From NCBI GenBank assembly GCA_002737725.1, contig NSIP01000001.1, forward strand, positions 186,001-250,000: DNA of 64,000 nt. Direction: 5' to 3'. This DNA is from Rhodospirillaceae bacterium (GTDB taxonomy: Bacteria; Pseudomonadota; Alphaproteobacteria; Rhodospirillales; Rhodospirillaceae). How positions within the stretch are numbered: position 1 is the first letter of the stretch; every line of letters begins with the position of its first letter. A program made the translations under genes and the position numbers. The notes under the pieces are model-generated. The model saw only the letters and a list, made by a program, of their open reading frames with translations. It did not search any database and was not told the DNA's origin. Below are positions 48,204 through 57,716 of this stretch, piece after piece.

Positions 48204-49452
48204 ACGGCTCTTTCACGCCGCGCAGCACCCACAAGCCCCCCGCTAAAAATACCAGCACTGTGGCCAGGCCCCAACGCTGGCTGCCGCTGACAGCCGTCAT
48301 CCAACCCACGGCCAGCGGTCCACCAAACGCAATGGCTTTGCCGGTCAGGGCAAACAGCCCAAACATTTCCGTGCGAATCTCGAGCGGCGAGAGTCGCGCC
48401 ATCATGGTGCGGCTTGCGGCTTGCACCGGCCCAAAGAAGGTACTCACGGTCAGCGCCCAAATCCAAAACCAGGTTTTGTCGGGCGCGCTTAAGGTCAACG
48501 CGCCGAACACTATGACGGCCAAGACGCTGATGGAAATGGTGCGCTTCGATCCAAACTTGTCATCGATCCAACCAAAAACCGCAGCCCCAATCCCTGCCGT
48601 CACATTTAAAGCGATTCCAAGCTGGATGACCTCGGCCACCGTCATGCCAAAGGTGCCAGCGGCAAAGATACCGCCAAAGGCAAAAATGGTCGTGACCCCA
48701 TCGTTGTAAAGCATGCGTGCGATCAAAAAGCGTACGATGTTCGGGTATTGGCGAATTTTACCTAGCGTCTCGCGTAATTGAATCAAGCCGCTTTTGATCG
48801 CAAGACCAATGGGCTGGGTTTGCGCTGCGTCGTCTTTGACCCAAAAGAAAAACGGTAGGGAAAATACACTAAACCAAATGGCCACGACTAAAACCGTGGC
48901 GCGGACATGCGCGCTGGCTGCTTTATCTAAGCCAAAGGGTGCGGGGTCAGCCCGAATGAACAGCAACAAGCACAGCAATAAACAGAGCAACCCGCCGCCG
49001 TAACCGCAGCCCGACGCCCAGCCGGAAATGCGCCCTAATTTTTCGCTGGGTGCCACCGAGGGCAGCAACGCGTTATAAAAAACCTGCCCCACTTCGAAGC
49101 CAATGTTGGCGATCACCACAGCCGCTAAGATCAGCGCAATGTGCGAGCTGTTGGGTTCTGCAAACCACAAGAATGCGGTGGTGATCACCGTCAATATCGA
49201 GCACCAAAATACCCAAACTTTGCGCCGCCCTGCATGGTCGGCGATGGCGCCCACGACAGGGCTAATCAGCGCAATCAGCAGGGCCGATATCCCCTGCGCT
49301 GTGCCCCACCACGCCGTGCCCTGCTCGGGCGTGGGTGCAACGCCTTGGGTGAAGTAGGTGGCAAAAACAAACGTGACAATAACAGTGACATAGGCCGAGT
49401 TGGCGAAGTCGAACAGACACCAGCCTAGAACGCTGCGCTGCTCGGGTTTCAT
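48202..49452 (-). CDS. UMF1-family MFS transporter
   Basis: 416 residues, 12 predicted membrane helices. It opens with SVLGWCLFDFANSAYVTVIVTFVFATYFTQGV, the signature of the UMF1 (Atg22-like) family, then IALISPVVGAIADHAGRRKVWVFW and a typical central loop. Bacterial substrates are unknown. Its ATG overlaps the stop of the upstream Gfo/Idh gene as TAATG, so it belongs to the aminotransferase-oxidoreductase operon and may move a related precursor or amino compound; that link is inference. The REP-like element copy 2 lies at its 3' end. Confidence 0.88.
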   Translation of the reverse strand: MKPEQRSVLGWCLFDFANSAYVTVIVTFVFATYFTQGVAPTPEQGTAWWGTAQGISALLIALISPVVGAIADHAGRRKVWVFWCSILTVITTAFLWFAEPNSSHIALILAAVVIANIGFEVGQVFYNALLPSVAPSEKLGRISGWASGCGYGGGLLCLLLCLLLFIRADPAPFGLDKAASAHVRATVLVVAIWFSVFSLPFFFWVKDDAAQTQPIGLAIKSGLIQLRETLGKIRQYPNIVRFLIARMLYNDGVTTIFAFGGIFAAGTFGMTVAEVIQLGIALNVTAGIGAAVFGWIDDKFGSKRTISISVLAVIVFGALTLSAPDKTWFWIWALTVSTFFGPVQAASRTMMARLSPLEIRTEMFGLFALTGKAIAFGGPLAVGWMTAVSGSQRWGLATVLVFLAGGLWVLRGVKEP

Positions 49453-50354
49453 TAAATGGCCTCAATGATTTTCCAGGCAACACGCATAGCCCGCAGGGCA
49501 TCCTGAGCGGTAACTCGGGGGGGTGTTCTGGTGCGAACGGCGTCTAAAAAATCCGCGATCTCGGCGCGAAGCGCATCGTGTTCGCCCACAGCCAAAGATT
49601 GGGTGATGTCGTGCGTTTTGTGCGTCACGGTGCGACCGATAAAGTCGAGGTGATACGCGCCGTGCGTGGTTTGCAACGCTAAACCCCTGATGCGCGTATC
49701 GGCCTTGCGATTGGCATTCAGTTGCGCCGAAGTACCATCAGCAAAAGTCAGCTCAGCTTTGGCCCAATTATCAAGCACGCCCTCGGCGGTGATGGCCACG
49801 ACGTCTGATTGTTTCAAGGCCAGCACAATTTCCAAATCGTGAATCATCATGTCAGACACAACATCCACGGCAACCTGTCGCCCGCCTGCGGGGCTGAGGC
49901 GTTGAACGTTGATGCAGCGAATATGGTTGTTTTTTATGCCCACAGCAAAAAGGACTTCGGTCGCTGGATTAAAACGCTCGATCTGACCGACGGCAACAAC
50001 CGCATTGGTTTTTTCAGCGGCCTGAATGATGGCTACGCAATCACCTTCGGTCATCGCCAATGGCTTCTCAATCAAACATGAAATACCTGCGCTTAGAAGC
50101 GTCACCGCGGCAGCGGCATGAAATGCCGGCGGCGTGGCGATGGTGGCCGCATCTACATGGCCGATTAAATCGGCCGCATCATAAAAAGCCTGACAGTTAA
50201 ATTGTTTAGCGATTTCGTTAGCTCTTGCCTGATCGACATCCACCACAGCGACCAGCTTTGAATCTGCCATATCAGCCGCCGCGCACACATGGCGCATTCC
50301 CATGGGTCCCAATCCCACCACGGCTGTTCGTAAATCGTTTGGGCGCGATGTCAT
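49452..50354 (-). CDS. Gfo/Idh/MocA oxidoreductase, possible UDP-GlcNAc 3-dehydrogenase (GnnA-like)
   Basis: 300 residues. The N-terminal NAD(P)-binding Rossmann fold has AVVGLGPMGMRH (about 11-22), the catalytic-site motif EKPLA is near 98, and a C-terminal alpha/beta domain follows. GnnA oxidises the 3-OH of UDP-GlcNAc, and GnnB, a DegT-family aminotransferase, then makes UDP-GlcNAc3N for lipid A with amide-linked acyl chains. The gene 9 bp upstream is a DegT aminotransferase, and the divergent neighbour is an MsbA-like exporter, which fits that pathway. WbpB-like or other sugar dehydrogenases are alternatives. Family certain, substrate inferred. Confidence 0.85.
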   Translation of the reverse strand: MTSRPNDLRTAVVGLGPMGMRHVCAAADMADSKLVAVVDVDQARANEIAKQFNCQAFYDAADLIGHVDAATIATPPAFHAAAAVTLLSAGISCLIEKPLAMTEGDCVAIIQAAEKTNAVVAVGQIERFNPATEVLFAVGIKNNHIRCINVQRLSPAGGRQVAVDVVSDMMIHDLEIVLALKQSDVVAITAEGVLDNWAKAELTFADGTSAQLNANRKADTRIRGLALQTTHGAYHLDFIGRTVTHKTHDITQSLAVGEHDALRAEIADFLDAVRTRTPPRVTAQDALRAMRVAWKIIEAI

Positions 50355-50363
50355 CAGCGTTGG

Positions 50364-51518
50364 TTAGCTTGCGGCGCGCTGGACGGCAGCAACGATACGA
50401 TCCTGGTCGGCTTCGCTCAGATAGGGATGCATGGGGAGGCTGACGACTTCGCGCGACAAGGCCTCGGTCACGGGTAGGCCACCCTCGGCTTGCGGGAAGG
50501 CGCGATATGCGGGTTGAACGTGAATCGGCTTCGGATAAAAGACTGATGTCGGGATTTTTTCAGCTCCCAGCAACGACACAATTTTATCGCGCACCTTAGA
50601 TTTAATGGTGTACTGCGCCCACACCGAAGACCTGTCAGTACGAACTTTTGGGGTTATGACGGCACCGCCCAGACGCTGGTGATAGCGCTCGGCGATACGC
50701 TGGCGCGCGGCACATTCATCGTCGAAGATGTCCAATTTCTCAAGCAAGACCGCCGCTTGAATGGTGTCTAAGCGCGCCGTTAGGCCGACGCACACATTTT
50801 CGTTGCGGTTCTTGCCTTGGCCATGAACGCGAATGTGCGTCATGCGGTGGTACAGGTCTTCATCGTCGGTGAAAACGGCTCCGCCATCGCCATAGGCCCC
50901 CAAAGGCTTTGAGGGGTAAAAACTGGTGGCCGTCACCTCAGCCAACGCACCTACGCGTATGTTTTTATAACGCGCGCCGTAGCTTTGCGCGGCGTCGGCC
51001 AAAACCCAAATGCCTTCTTTGGCACACAGGGCATTAATCTTGTCCATATCGGCAGGTTGCCCAAACAGGTCGACGGGAATCACAGCGCGCGGTTTTAAGC
51101 CTAAGCGTCGGGCTGTGAGGATGCCGCGGGCCAAACTCGCGGGATCAAGATTGAAGGTATCAGGGTGGACATCGATAAAAATCGGTGTTGCCCCTGCGAG
51201 AGCAACAACTTCGGCCGTGGCTGTGAACGTGAACGAGGGCACGAACACTGCGTCACCATGCCCCACGCCCTTGGCCATCAGTGGGATCACCAGGGCGTCG
51301 GTTCCGCTGGAGCAACTCAGCACGAATTTTGCGCCACTGTGCTTTGCCAAACGGCGCTCTAACTCCATGACTTCCGGGCCCATGATAAACCCGCCATGCG
51401 CCAGAACCTTGGCGATGGCGGCATCAATGCGCGTACCAATGCGGGCGCGCTGCGCCTGCAGGTCGATGAAGGGAATGGGTTTTGTGCTGGGCAGGCTTTG
51501 GTGGGCTGTCTCGGCCAT
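50364..51518 (-). CDS. DegT/DnrJ/EryC1-family sugar aminotransferase, possibly GnnB-like
   Basis: 384-residue PLP enzyme. IPFIDLQAQRARIGTRIDAAIAKVLAHGGFIMGPEVMELE is the family N-terminus. LSCSSGTDAL binds PLP phosphate, DAAQSYGARYKN holds the ring-nitrogen aspartate (near 180), and SFYPSKPLGAYGDGGA carries the Schiff-base lysine (near 203). Such enzymes aminate a 3- or 4-keto nucleotide sugar. Directly followed by the Gfo/Idh oxidoreductase, matching a 3-dehydrogenase/3-aminotransferase pair. First gene of a three-gene operon divergent from the MsbA-like transporter. Confidence 0.92.
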   Translation of the reverse strand: MAETAHQSLPSTKPIPFIDLQAQRARIGTRIDAAIAKVLAHGGFIMGPEVMELERRLAKHSGAKFVLSCSSGTDALVIPLMAKGVGHGDAVFVPSFTFTATAEVVALAGATPIFIDVHPDTFNLDPASLARGILTARRLGLKPRAVIPVDLFGQPADMDKINALCAKEGIWVLADAAQSYGARYKNIRVGALAEVTATSFYPSKPLGAYGDGGAVFTDDEDLYHRMTHIRVHGQGKNRNENVCVGLTARLDTIQAAVLLEKLDIFDDECAARQRIAERYHQRLGGAVITPKVRTDRSSVWAQYTIKSKVRDKIVSLLGAEKIPTSVFYPKPIHVQPAYRAFPQAEGGLPVTEALSREVVSLPMHPYLSEADQDRIVAAVQRAAS

Positions 51519-51682
51519 TATCTTGGTTCTTTGGTCGCTCTTATTGTTTATTGTGCGTGTCTGGTCTCTGACCGGGGTGAAACTACTCGGGCAGGGAGGT
51601 CTTGAAAAGGCACAAGCCTAAAAACAAGCCTAGACGCCTGCGGCTGCCCGGGGTTATCTCGGCCCATGACGGCGGATACAAG

Positions 51683-53458
51683 ATGACCACAATTTCCGAT
51701 CAGCCCAAGGCAACCAACGTGTGGTCTAGGCTCGCGCGTGATTCGATTTTACCCTATTTGGGCGATTTTTTGCTGGCTGGCGTTTGCATGTTGATGGTGG
51801 CCGTCTCGACCGCTGCCTTGGCTTGGCTGATGAACCCGGTGGTCGACAAAGTTTTCGTTGAACGTCGTGCTGATTTGCTGTGGCTGGTGGGCGGGGCGGT
51901 GTTTGCCTGCTTTGCCGTCAAGGGCGTGGCTGCTTACGGCCAAACCATCATCATGAACCGCGTCGGCCAGACGATTTTAACAGATCTTCAAAACCGATTG
52001 TTCGCCCATGTTCTGGCCATGGATCTGGCGTTTTTCGCCGTCAATAAAACCGGCGCGCTGATCTCTCGTTTGACCACAGACATCAATTCGATGCGACAGG
52101 CTGTATCGACGGCGCTCACGGGCTTGGGCCGTGAAGTGCTGTCGGTCATCTTCCTTGTTGGTGTGATGTTCGCTCAAGATTGGATTTTGGCCACCATTGC
52201 TTTCGTTGTGTTTCCGCCGTCGGTCATTCTGGTGACGGGTTTGGGGCGACGCTTGCGCCGGGTGACCGCCAACACCCAAGCTCAAACCGGCGCCTTCATG
52301 ACGTTGGCGGAACAAAGCTTCACGGGCATCCGTGTGATCAAAGCCTATGGCCTTGAGAGTTACGAGAACGCGCGCATCAAAACGCTCACCATCAAAATTC
52401 GCGACCTCATTATTGGGGCCGAGCGCATCAAAGCCATTGCCACCCCGTTGATGGAAACCTTAGGCGGCGTGGCCGTGACGATTGTGATCGTTTATGGCGG
52501 CTGGCGCGTGATCGGCGGCGTGACAACCGCAGGCGCCTTCTTCTCGTTCATCACGGCGTTGTTGATGGCGTACCGGCCCATGAAGGCCTTAGCGAACGCC
52601 AACGCCTCCGTGAATGAAGGTCTTGCGGGGGCCGAGCGACTTTATGCTGTGCTCGATCAACGCGCCGGTGTGACTGATCGCGCTGATGCAAAACAATTGG
52701 TACCACGTGATGGAGCTGTGAGCATCGACAACGTTTCTTTCTCCTACGGCGAGGGCGTGTCGGCACTCAGCGGATTGGTGCTCAACGCAGCGCCCGGCAA
52801 AACCACAGCACTTGTGGGCCCGTCGGGTGCGGGCAAAAGCACGGTGTTCAATTTGCTCCTGCGCTTTTATGAGCCCACGCAAGGGCGTGTGGTCATTGAT
52901 GGGCAAAACATCGCTGACGTTTCGCTCGCATCGCTGCGCTCCGCCATTGCCTTCGTCGGCCAGGATGTCGTGCTGTTTGATGATAGCGTGCGCGCCAATA
53001 TCGCCTATGGTCGCCCCGATGCCGACGAGGCAGCGATTATCGCCGCCGCCACAGCCGCCGGCGCTCATGACTTTATTGCGGTCCTACCGCAAGCCTACGA
53101 CACCGTGGTTGGCGAACGCGGGCAAACATTATCCGGCGGCCAAAGGCAACGCATAGCCATTGCGCGAGCGCTTCTCAAAGACGCACCGATTTTGCTGCTC
53201 GATGAAGCCACCAGTGCGCTCGACACCGAGACCGAGCGCGTGGTGCAAGCGGCGCTGGACCGCCTCATGCAAGGGCGGACGACCATTGTCATCGCACACC
53301 GCTTGTCCACCATTGCGCGGGCCGATCAAATTTGTGTCATGGATAAAGGCTGCGTGATTGATCACGGCAGTCACCACGAGCTGATGGCGCGCGGCGGGCT
53401 GTATCGCCGCCTGTATCAATTGCAGTTCGCCGATACTGCCGACGTTGCGACACCGTAG
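51683..53458 (+). CDS. MsbA-like lipid A/multidrug ABC exporter (half-transporter)
   Basis: 591 residues from ATG 51683 (MTTISDQPKATN); the frame's earlier start at 51602 adds a basic non-family tail. The six-helix ABC membrane domain spans about 25-310, and the ATPase domain about 345-580 has Walker A GPSGAGKST (about 379-387), signature LSGGQRQR (about 483-490), Walker B PILLLDEATSALD and the H-loop in IAHRLSTI. MsbA flips lipid A-core across the inner membrane as a homodimer. The divergent amino-sugar pair supports a lipopolysaccharide role, but other lipid or drug substrates are possible. Confidence 0.9.
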   Translation: MTTISDQPKATNVWSRLARDSILPYLGDFLLAGVCMLMVAVSTAALAWLMNPVVDKVFVERRADLLWLVGGAVFACFAVKGVAAYGQTIIMNRVGQTILTDLQNRLFAHVLAMDLAFFAVNKTGALISRLTTDINSMRQAVSTALTGLGREVLSVIFLVGVMFAQDWILATIAFVVFPPSVILVTGLGRRLRRVTANTQAQTGAFMTLAEQSFTGIRVIKAYGLESYENARIKTLTIKIRDLIIGAERIKAIATPLMETLGGVAVTIVIVYGGWRVIGGVTTAGAFFSFITALLMAYRPMKALANANASVNEGLAGAERLYAVLDQRAGVTDRADAKQLVPRDGAVSIDNVSFSYGEGVSALSGLVLNAAPGKTTALVGPSGAGKSTVFNLLLRFYEPTQGRVVIDGQNIADVSLASLRSAIAFVGQDVVLFDDSVRANIAYGRPDADEAAIIAAATAAGAHDFIAVLPQAYDTVVGERGQTLSGGQRQRIAIARALLKDAPILLLDEATSALDTETERVVQAALDRLMQGRTTIVIAHRLSTIARADQICVMDKGCVIDHGSHHELMARGGLYRRLYQLQFADTADVATP

Positions 53459-53469
53459 GGGCTAGTATT

Positions 53470-53559
53470 TTGGCCTTACCTTCTTTTGACCAAGCCATTG
53501 CGCAATACCAAGCGGGCAACCGTGCCACCGCTGCGCGTAATTCGCAAACTCTAACATAG
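53470..53559 (+). pseudogene. Possible N-terminal fragment of a TPR protein
   Basis: Twenty-nine codons from a TTG read ALPSFDQAIAQYQAG and on to a stop at 53559. The spacing of A, Y, G, A and L resembles the first TPR helix pair of TPR-glycosyltransferase or sulfotransferase proteins. Nothing homologous follows before 53632. This may be a remnant or chance; the 174-bp gap otherwise shows no feature. Confidence 0.2.
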
Positions 53560-53632
53560 TCAGAGTGTCGGGCAGAATGAGACAATGAATTCTCGCTGAT
53601 ATGTTGCGGCGCAACAAAGCGCGGGCCCCCCC

Positions 53633-55021
53633 TCAGACCATGATGATCTTATCGCCAATGTCGTTGAGCGACTCAAAGCCGTCTTTGGTAATCAACGTCA
53701 GGTCCTCCAAATGCGACGAACCACCCGCACCGGCCTCCAGCAGCGGGCAATCCACACTGAGTATCATTCCTGGTTCCAGCGTCATGTCGGCGGGCGGCGG
53801 TAACCCCGAATCACCCACATGGTCGGCGTGATACAGGCCCACGCTGTGGGGCGTGAAAGAGATATTGTAGTCAGCACCCATGGCTTTCAACGCTGCGCGC
53901 CCCTTGGCTTGCACCTCCGAAAAGGTCACGCCGGGTTTGATCGATTCGCGCACGATGTCCCAGGCCTTGCCCGTCGCTGCCGTTACTTTTTTCATCGATG
54001 CCGGGGGCTCGCCGACGAACACGGCGCGCGCATAATCGCCGTGATAGCCCGCATACTCACTCACACAGTCTACCGAGAAGCATTGGCCTTCGCGGAATTT
54101 GGCCTCATAAGCTGGCGAACTCACGCGATCAATCACCATGAACACCCCGCGCATGCCGCGCATGGCCACGGCGGCAAAATAGCTTGCACGCAACTCACGC
54201 ACATCAGCGCCCGCACGCATGGTGCGCACGGCTTCCTTCACAGCTTCGGCATTGTTGTGCGCGGCTTGACGCATCAGTTCAATTTCCACCGCAGATTTCA
54301 CAGGTCTGATTTTGCGCAGCGCATCGTCGGCATTGACAATCGTGGCCTCGGGGGCGGCCTCTGCTGTTGTTTGGTGGACGGGTGGTAAATCAACGGCGAT
54401 GCGGCCTTTTGCTACGCCTGCATCCTTTAGCGCTTTGCGTAAGGCAAACACCATGCTGGCCGAAGGCGGCTGCTTGGCCATGGTTTTTTCAACAATCTGC
54501 GCGCGTGATGATTCAATAAAATCCAGCTTGGCTTCGCCGCGGTCGTTGAATTTTGATAACTTTGCTGCCACCGGCTCGACGGTTCCCTTGCTCAAACTCT
54601 CGCCCGCCTCAGGCGCGGTATATACATACGCAGGGTAGCCTTGATCCCGATGATCAATCGCGATGGTGTAATAATATAAAAATGCTGGTGCGATCAGCGA
54701 CAGCCGTTGTTTGTCGTTGCGCGTGATCACCGCGTAGACGCCCGGTGTGTGCCCCATGCGCGGCGCGGTTAAATCTAACCCCGTCGCGTGATATAAATTG
54801 ACACCCCCGCCAACCACAATCGCATCCAGCCCCAACTGCGTCATAATCTTGTCTGCTTGGGGGAAGTTGATGCGCGGGCCTAATATCGGCTTGGGTAACA
54901 TCGGCCAGGTTGAAATCGTCGCAGCATTGGCCGCCGATGTCCCTGCCGCCAGAGTGGCTGCGGTCATGCCCCCCACCACACCCATGCCAAGGCCCCCCAG
55001 TGCCGAACGACGTCCGATCAT
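53633..55021 (-). CDS. Exported M24-family metallopeptidase (Xaa-Pro aminopeptidase/creatinase type)
   Basis: 462 residues. The N-terminus has MIGRRSALGGLGMG followed by a hydrophobic, alanine-rich stretch ending ANAA, a Tat-like signal peptide. The creatinase N-domain (about 55-240) precedes the pita-bread M24 domain (about 245-450). Candidate metal ligands are the aspartates in FSVDCVSEYAGYHGDYARAVF, the histidine in TPHSVGLYHADH and the glutamates in SVDCPLLEAGAGGSSHLEDL. The second and third blocks look slightly non-canonical, so creatinase-like or inactive variants cannot be excluded. Probably periplasmic peptide or amidine hydrolase; substrate unknown. Confidence 0.82.
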   Translation of the reverse strand: MIGRRSALGGLGMGVVGGMTAATLAAGTSAANAATISTWPMLPKPILGPRINFPQADKIMTQLGLDAIVVGGGVNLYHATGLDLTAPRMGHTPGVYAVITRNDKQRLSLIAPAFLYYYTIAIDHRDQGYPAYVYTAPEAGESLSKGTVEPVAAKLSKFNDRGEAKLDFIESSRAQIVEKTMAKQPPSASMVFALRKALKDAGVAKGRIAVDLPPVHQTTAEAAPEATIVNADDALRKIRPVKSAVEIELMRQAAHNNAEAVKEAVRTMRAGADVRELRASYFAAVAMRGMRGVFMVIDRVSSPAYEAKFREGQCFSVDCVSEYAGYHGDYARAVFVGEPPASMKKVTAATGKAWDIVRESIKPGVTFSEVQAKGRAALKAMGADYNISFTPHSVGLYHADHVGDSGLPPPADMTLEPGMILSVDCPLLEAGAGGSSHLEDLTLITKDGFESLNDIGDKIIMV

Positions 55022-55203
55022 GGCGCTCTCCCCCTTCTCTCGCTGTGTCTATGGATCGCAGAAATCAGGCTAACACCACCACACTGCAGGCGACACGTTA
55101 TATCAATTGGGGGGTTTTTTGAGAGCGTAGACGCACGGGGAAACCCGGTTCAAGCATGAACCGTTCCCGCCGCAGATTATCATATTGATTTTATTGAAGA
55201 ATT

Positions 55204-55278
<75 letters not shown>

Positions 55279-55323
55279 GCTCCAGCGCGTCAAAGCCTTG
55301 GGAGGCCCTGAAAAGAGGGCCGG

Positions 55324-55351
55324 ACTATAGCCATTTAGACTTGCATTGCAA
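55324..55351 (-). promoter_or_regulatory. Promoter of tRNA-Gly
   Basis: On the minus strand TTGCAA (55351-55346), 16 nt, then TATAGT (55329-55324) form a sigma-70-like promoter. Transcription would start near 55317, about 40 nt before the mature tRNA. A GGCCCT-N6-AGGGCC hairpin lies at 55304-55321. Confidence 0.45.
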
Positions 55352-55465
55352 GGGCGCAGCCAGGCCCTCAACCCCGCCCTCAATTGGGCCCAAGCCCTTG
55401 CCTTCCAAGCGATTCCATCACATTTAATCACCATCAGGTTTCGATGGTTGAAGGATGATTGGTCG

Positions 55466-56383
55466 ATGTTAGTGGGACAATCCGGCGATGTGCCGACAGC
55501 CGCCGTGGCTGCCGAAGATTTGATTAAAGATGCGGGTACGGCGAGCTTCGTGGCCGACGTCATTGAGGCCTCAAAAACTGTTCCGGTGATTGTCGATTTC
55601 TGGGCGCCGTGGTGCGGCCCGTGCAAGCAACTCACGCCGGTCATCGAAAAGTTGGTGAAGCAGTACGCCGGCAAAGTGAAGTTGGTAAAGGTCAACGTTG
55701 ACGAGAACCAGCCTCTGGCTGTGCAATTTCGTGTGCAATCCATCCCTGCGGTTTATGCGTTCAAAGACGGCAAGTCTGTCGATGGGTTTATGGGCGCGAT
55801 ACCTGAAAGCCAAGTGAAGCAATTCATCGAGAAGCTCACCGGGCGTGGCGGCAACCCGATTGATGACGCGCTTGAAGAAGCCGCAGAGTTCATCAAGCAA
55901 AATCAGCCGGAAGTCGCGCTGGAAATTTATCAGGAAATTTTGAGCCAAGACCCCGCCCACGTGAAAGCCTTGGGTGGTGCGCTGAAGTGCTATATGGTGC
56001 TGGGTCAACTCGACGTGGCGCGCGATGTTCTGGCGAAGCTGCCCGAAGCGATGTTGAAAGATGCCGACATTGCCAGCGTGCGCACAGCACTCGAACTCAA
56101 AGATCAAAGCCAAGGGGCCAGCGGCGCGACCCAAGAACTCGAAGCCAAAGTCGCGGCCAACCCCAAAGACATGCAAGCCCGGCTTGACCTTGCCATGGCG
56201 CGGTTTGGGGCCGACGATAAAGAAGGCGCGATGAACGATTTGCTCGAGATGATTCGTGCCGATCGTAAATGGAACGAAGAAGCGGCACGAAAACAGCTGG
56301 TGAAATTTTTCCAAGCCTTTGGCCCGATCGACCCTTTAACAGTCCAAGGCCGCAAGCGGCTCTCGGCGATTCTCTTTTCTTGA
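55466..56383 (+). CDS. cnoX: Thioredoxin-domain TPR protein (CnoX/YbbN family)
   Basis: 305 residues from ATG 55466, with AAGGA upstream. The thioredoxin domain (about 25-130) has VIVDFWAPWCGPCKQLTPVIE with the CGPC pair at C50 and C53. A TPR-like region follows (about 135-300: ALEEAAEFIKQNQPEVALEIYQEIL, ALKCYMVLGQLDVARDVL). E. coli CnoX lacks the CxxC and works as a redox-protective holdase; here the dithiol is present, so it may also act as a reductase, as in some alphaproteobacterial members. The next gene starts 18 bp later, opening a four-gene run. Confidence 0.92.
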   Translation: MLVGQSGDVPTAAVAAEDLIKDAGTASFVADVIEASKTVPVIVDFWAPWCGPCKQLTPVIEKLVKQYAGKVKLVKVNVDENQPLAVQFRVQSIPAVYAFKDGKSVDGFMGAIPESQVKQFIEKLTGRGGNPIDDALEEAAEFIKQNQPEVALEIYQEILSQDPAHVKALGGALKCYMVLGQLDVARDVLAKLPEAMLKDADIASVRTALELKDQSQGASGATQELEAKVAANPKDMQARLDLAMARFGADDKEGAMNDLLEMIRADRKWNEEAARKQLVKFFQAFGPIDPLTVQGRKRLSAILFS

Positions 56384-56401
56384 GGTAAGATTCACCCCAC
56401 A

Positions 56402-57118
56402 ATGCGTAGCCCCGTTCAAACCAACTTTAAAGACTTGCCAGATGAACTAGCCGTCTTTCCGTTGTCGGGTGCGTTGGTTTTGCCAGGCGGTCGGCTGCCT
56501 CTCAATATTTTTGAGCCGCGCTATCTGAACTTGGCGCTCGATGCGCTGAAGTCGCAGCGTATATTCGGCATGATCCAGCCCGACCAAACCAAACTCAATC
56601 GCGCGCGGCTGACGGCCGAGCAGGCGGGCTCTGATAGCAACATCATCAAACTGAAGACCGAGCCACCGATTTATTCTGTCGGCTGTGCGGGGCGCATTGC
56701 ATCATTTGAGGAAACCGATGACGGGCGCATTCTCATCGCCCTCAAGGGCCTGATCCGCTTTCGCGTCGTCCAGGAGATCGAGGGCTGCAATGGCTATCGG
56801 CGGGTGAAGCCGATCTATGACGAATTCAAAACCGATATGGAAGCACTACCGAAAATCGTGATGGATCACGACGCCTTAATCGAGGTGCTGAAGCCTTATC
56901 TTGATGCGCAGGGCATGAATGTGAATCTCGATGTTATCAAAAAACTATCCGACGCGACGCTGATCACTTCCCTGTGTATGATCTGCCCGTTCGATCCGCG
57001 CGAAAAACAAGCACTGCTCGAAAGCCCCACGCTGCAACACCGAGCTGAAACACTCACAGCGCTGTTGCGCATGGGCGTTTTCGATGCCAGCGGAAAACCC
57101 GACGGCCCCCGCCAGTAA
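56402..57118 (+). CDS. LON substrate-binding-domain protein
   Basis: 238 residues containing only the N-terminal (PUA-like) domain of Lon protease: LAVFPLSGALVLPGGRLPLNIFEPRYLNLALDAL (about 14-48), VGCAGRIASFEETDDGRILIALKGLIRFRV (about 94-123), then a helical end. No ATPase or protease domain follows. Such stand-alone LON proteins are common next to the thioredoxin-TPR gene in alphaproteobacteria and are thought to bind unfolded or regulatory partners; their role is not settled. Confidence 0.92.
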   Translation: MRSPVQTNFKDLPDELAVFPLSGALVLPGGRLPLNIFEPRYLNLALDALKSQRIFGMIQPDQTKLNRARLTAEQAGSDSNIIKLKTEPPIYSVGCAGRIASFEETDDGRILIALKGLIRFRVVQEIEGCNGYRRVKPIYDEFKTDMEALPKIVMDHDALIEVLKPYLDAQGMNVNLDVIKKLSDATLITSLCMICPFDPREKQALLESPTLQHRAETLTALLRMGVFDASGKPDGPRQ

Positions 57119-57149
57119 ACAAGACCACACACAATAAGTTGAAAATATC

Positions 57150-57335
57150 ATGCCCACCGCCAGCGACATCGACCCCAAGCTTCTGGAAATTCTGGTGTGC
57201 CCTTTAACCAAGGGCCCGCTTAATTATGACCGCGAAAAACAAGAGCTGGTCAGTAAGCAAGCGGGGCTGGCCTATCCGGTGCGCGACGGCATTCCGATTA
57301 TGTTGGTGGATGAAGCCCGCAAGCTCGACGCATAA
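57150..57335 (+). CDS. Trm112/YcaR-family small protein
   Basis: 61 residues of the UPF0434/Trm112 family: [28 protein letters not shown]...[20 protein letters not shown]. In eukaryotes and archaea Trm112 is an obligate partner of methyltransferases. Here only one cysteine of the usual zinc-binding set is left (VCPLTKGPL), as in many bacterial members. The gene lies 31 bp after the LON gene and 5 bp before DUF971. Confidence 0.92.
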   Translation: MPTASDIDPKLLEILVCPLTKGPLNYDREKQELVSKQAGLAYPVRDGIPIMLVDEARKLDA

Positions 57336-57340
57336 AATCA

Positions 57341-57706
57341 ATGGCCTTGCCCGAGCCCTGGCCGTCGTCGATTGATTACGACCCTGCCACAAAATCACTA
57401 TGCGTTGCGTTTGATAACGACCGCCAATTTGATTTGCCGGCGGAATACTTGCGCGTTGAAAGCCCCTCAGCTGAAGTGCAAGGGCATAACCCCGCTGAAA
57501 GAATATTTGTGCCGGGGCGCATGCATGTGGGGATTATGAATATCGAGCCGGTGGGAAATTATGCCATCCGTATTATCTTTGATGACCTGCACGACACCGG
57601 TCTTTATTCGTGGCGCTACTTGTACGAGCTGGGGCGCGATTACGCCGAGCGCTGGGCCTCGTATCTCGATGGTTTAAAGGTGCGTGGTCTGAAGCGCGAG
57701 CCTTAA
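57341..57706 (+). CDS. DUF971 (GBBH-like N-terminal domain) protein
   Basis: 121 residues: SIDYDPATKSLCVAFDNDRQFDLPAEYLRVESPSAEVQGH and YAIRIIFDDLHDTGLYSWRYLYELG, the hallmark of DUF971, the small domain also found at the N-terminus of gamma-butyrobetaine hydroxylases. Stand-alone forms are linked by context to Fe-S protein maturation, but the function is not established. Last gene of the run that starts with cnoX; REP-like element copy 3 follows after 10 bp. Confidence 0.9.
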   Translation: MALPEPWPSSIDYDPATKSLCVAFDNDRQFDLPAEYLRVESPSAEVQGHNPAERIFVPGRMHVGIMNIEPVGNYAIRIIFDDLHDTGLYSWRYLYELGRDYAERWASYLDGLKVRGLKREP

Positions 57707-57716
57707 CCTTTTTGTT

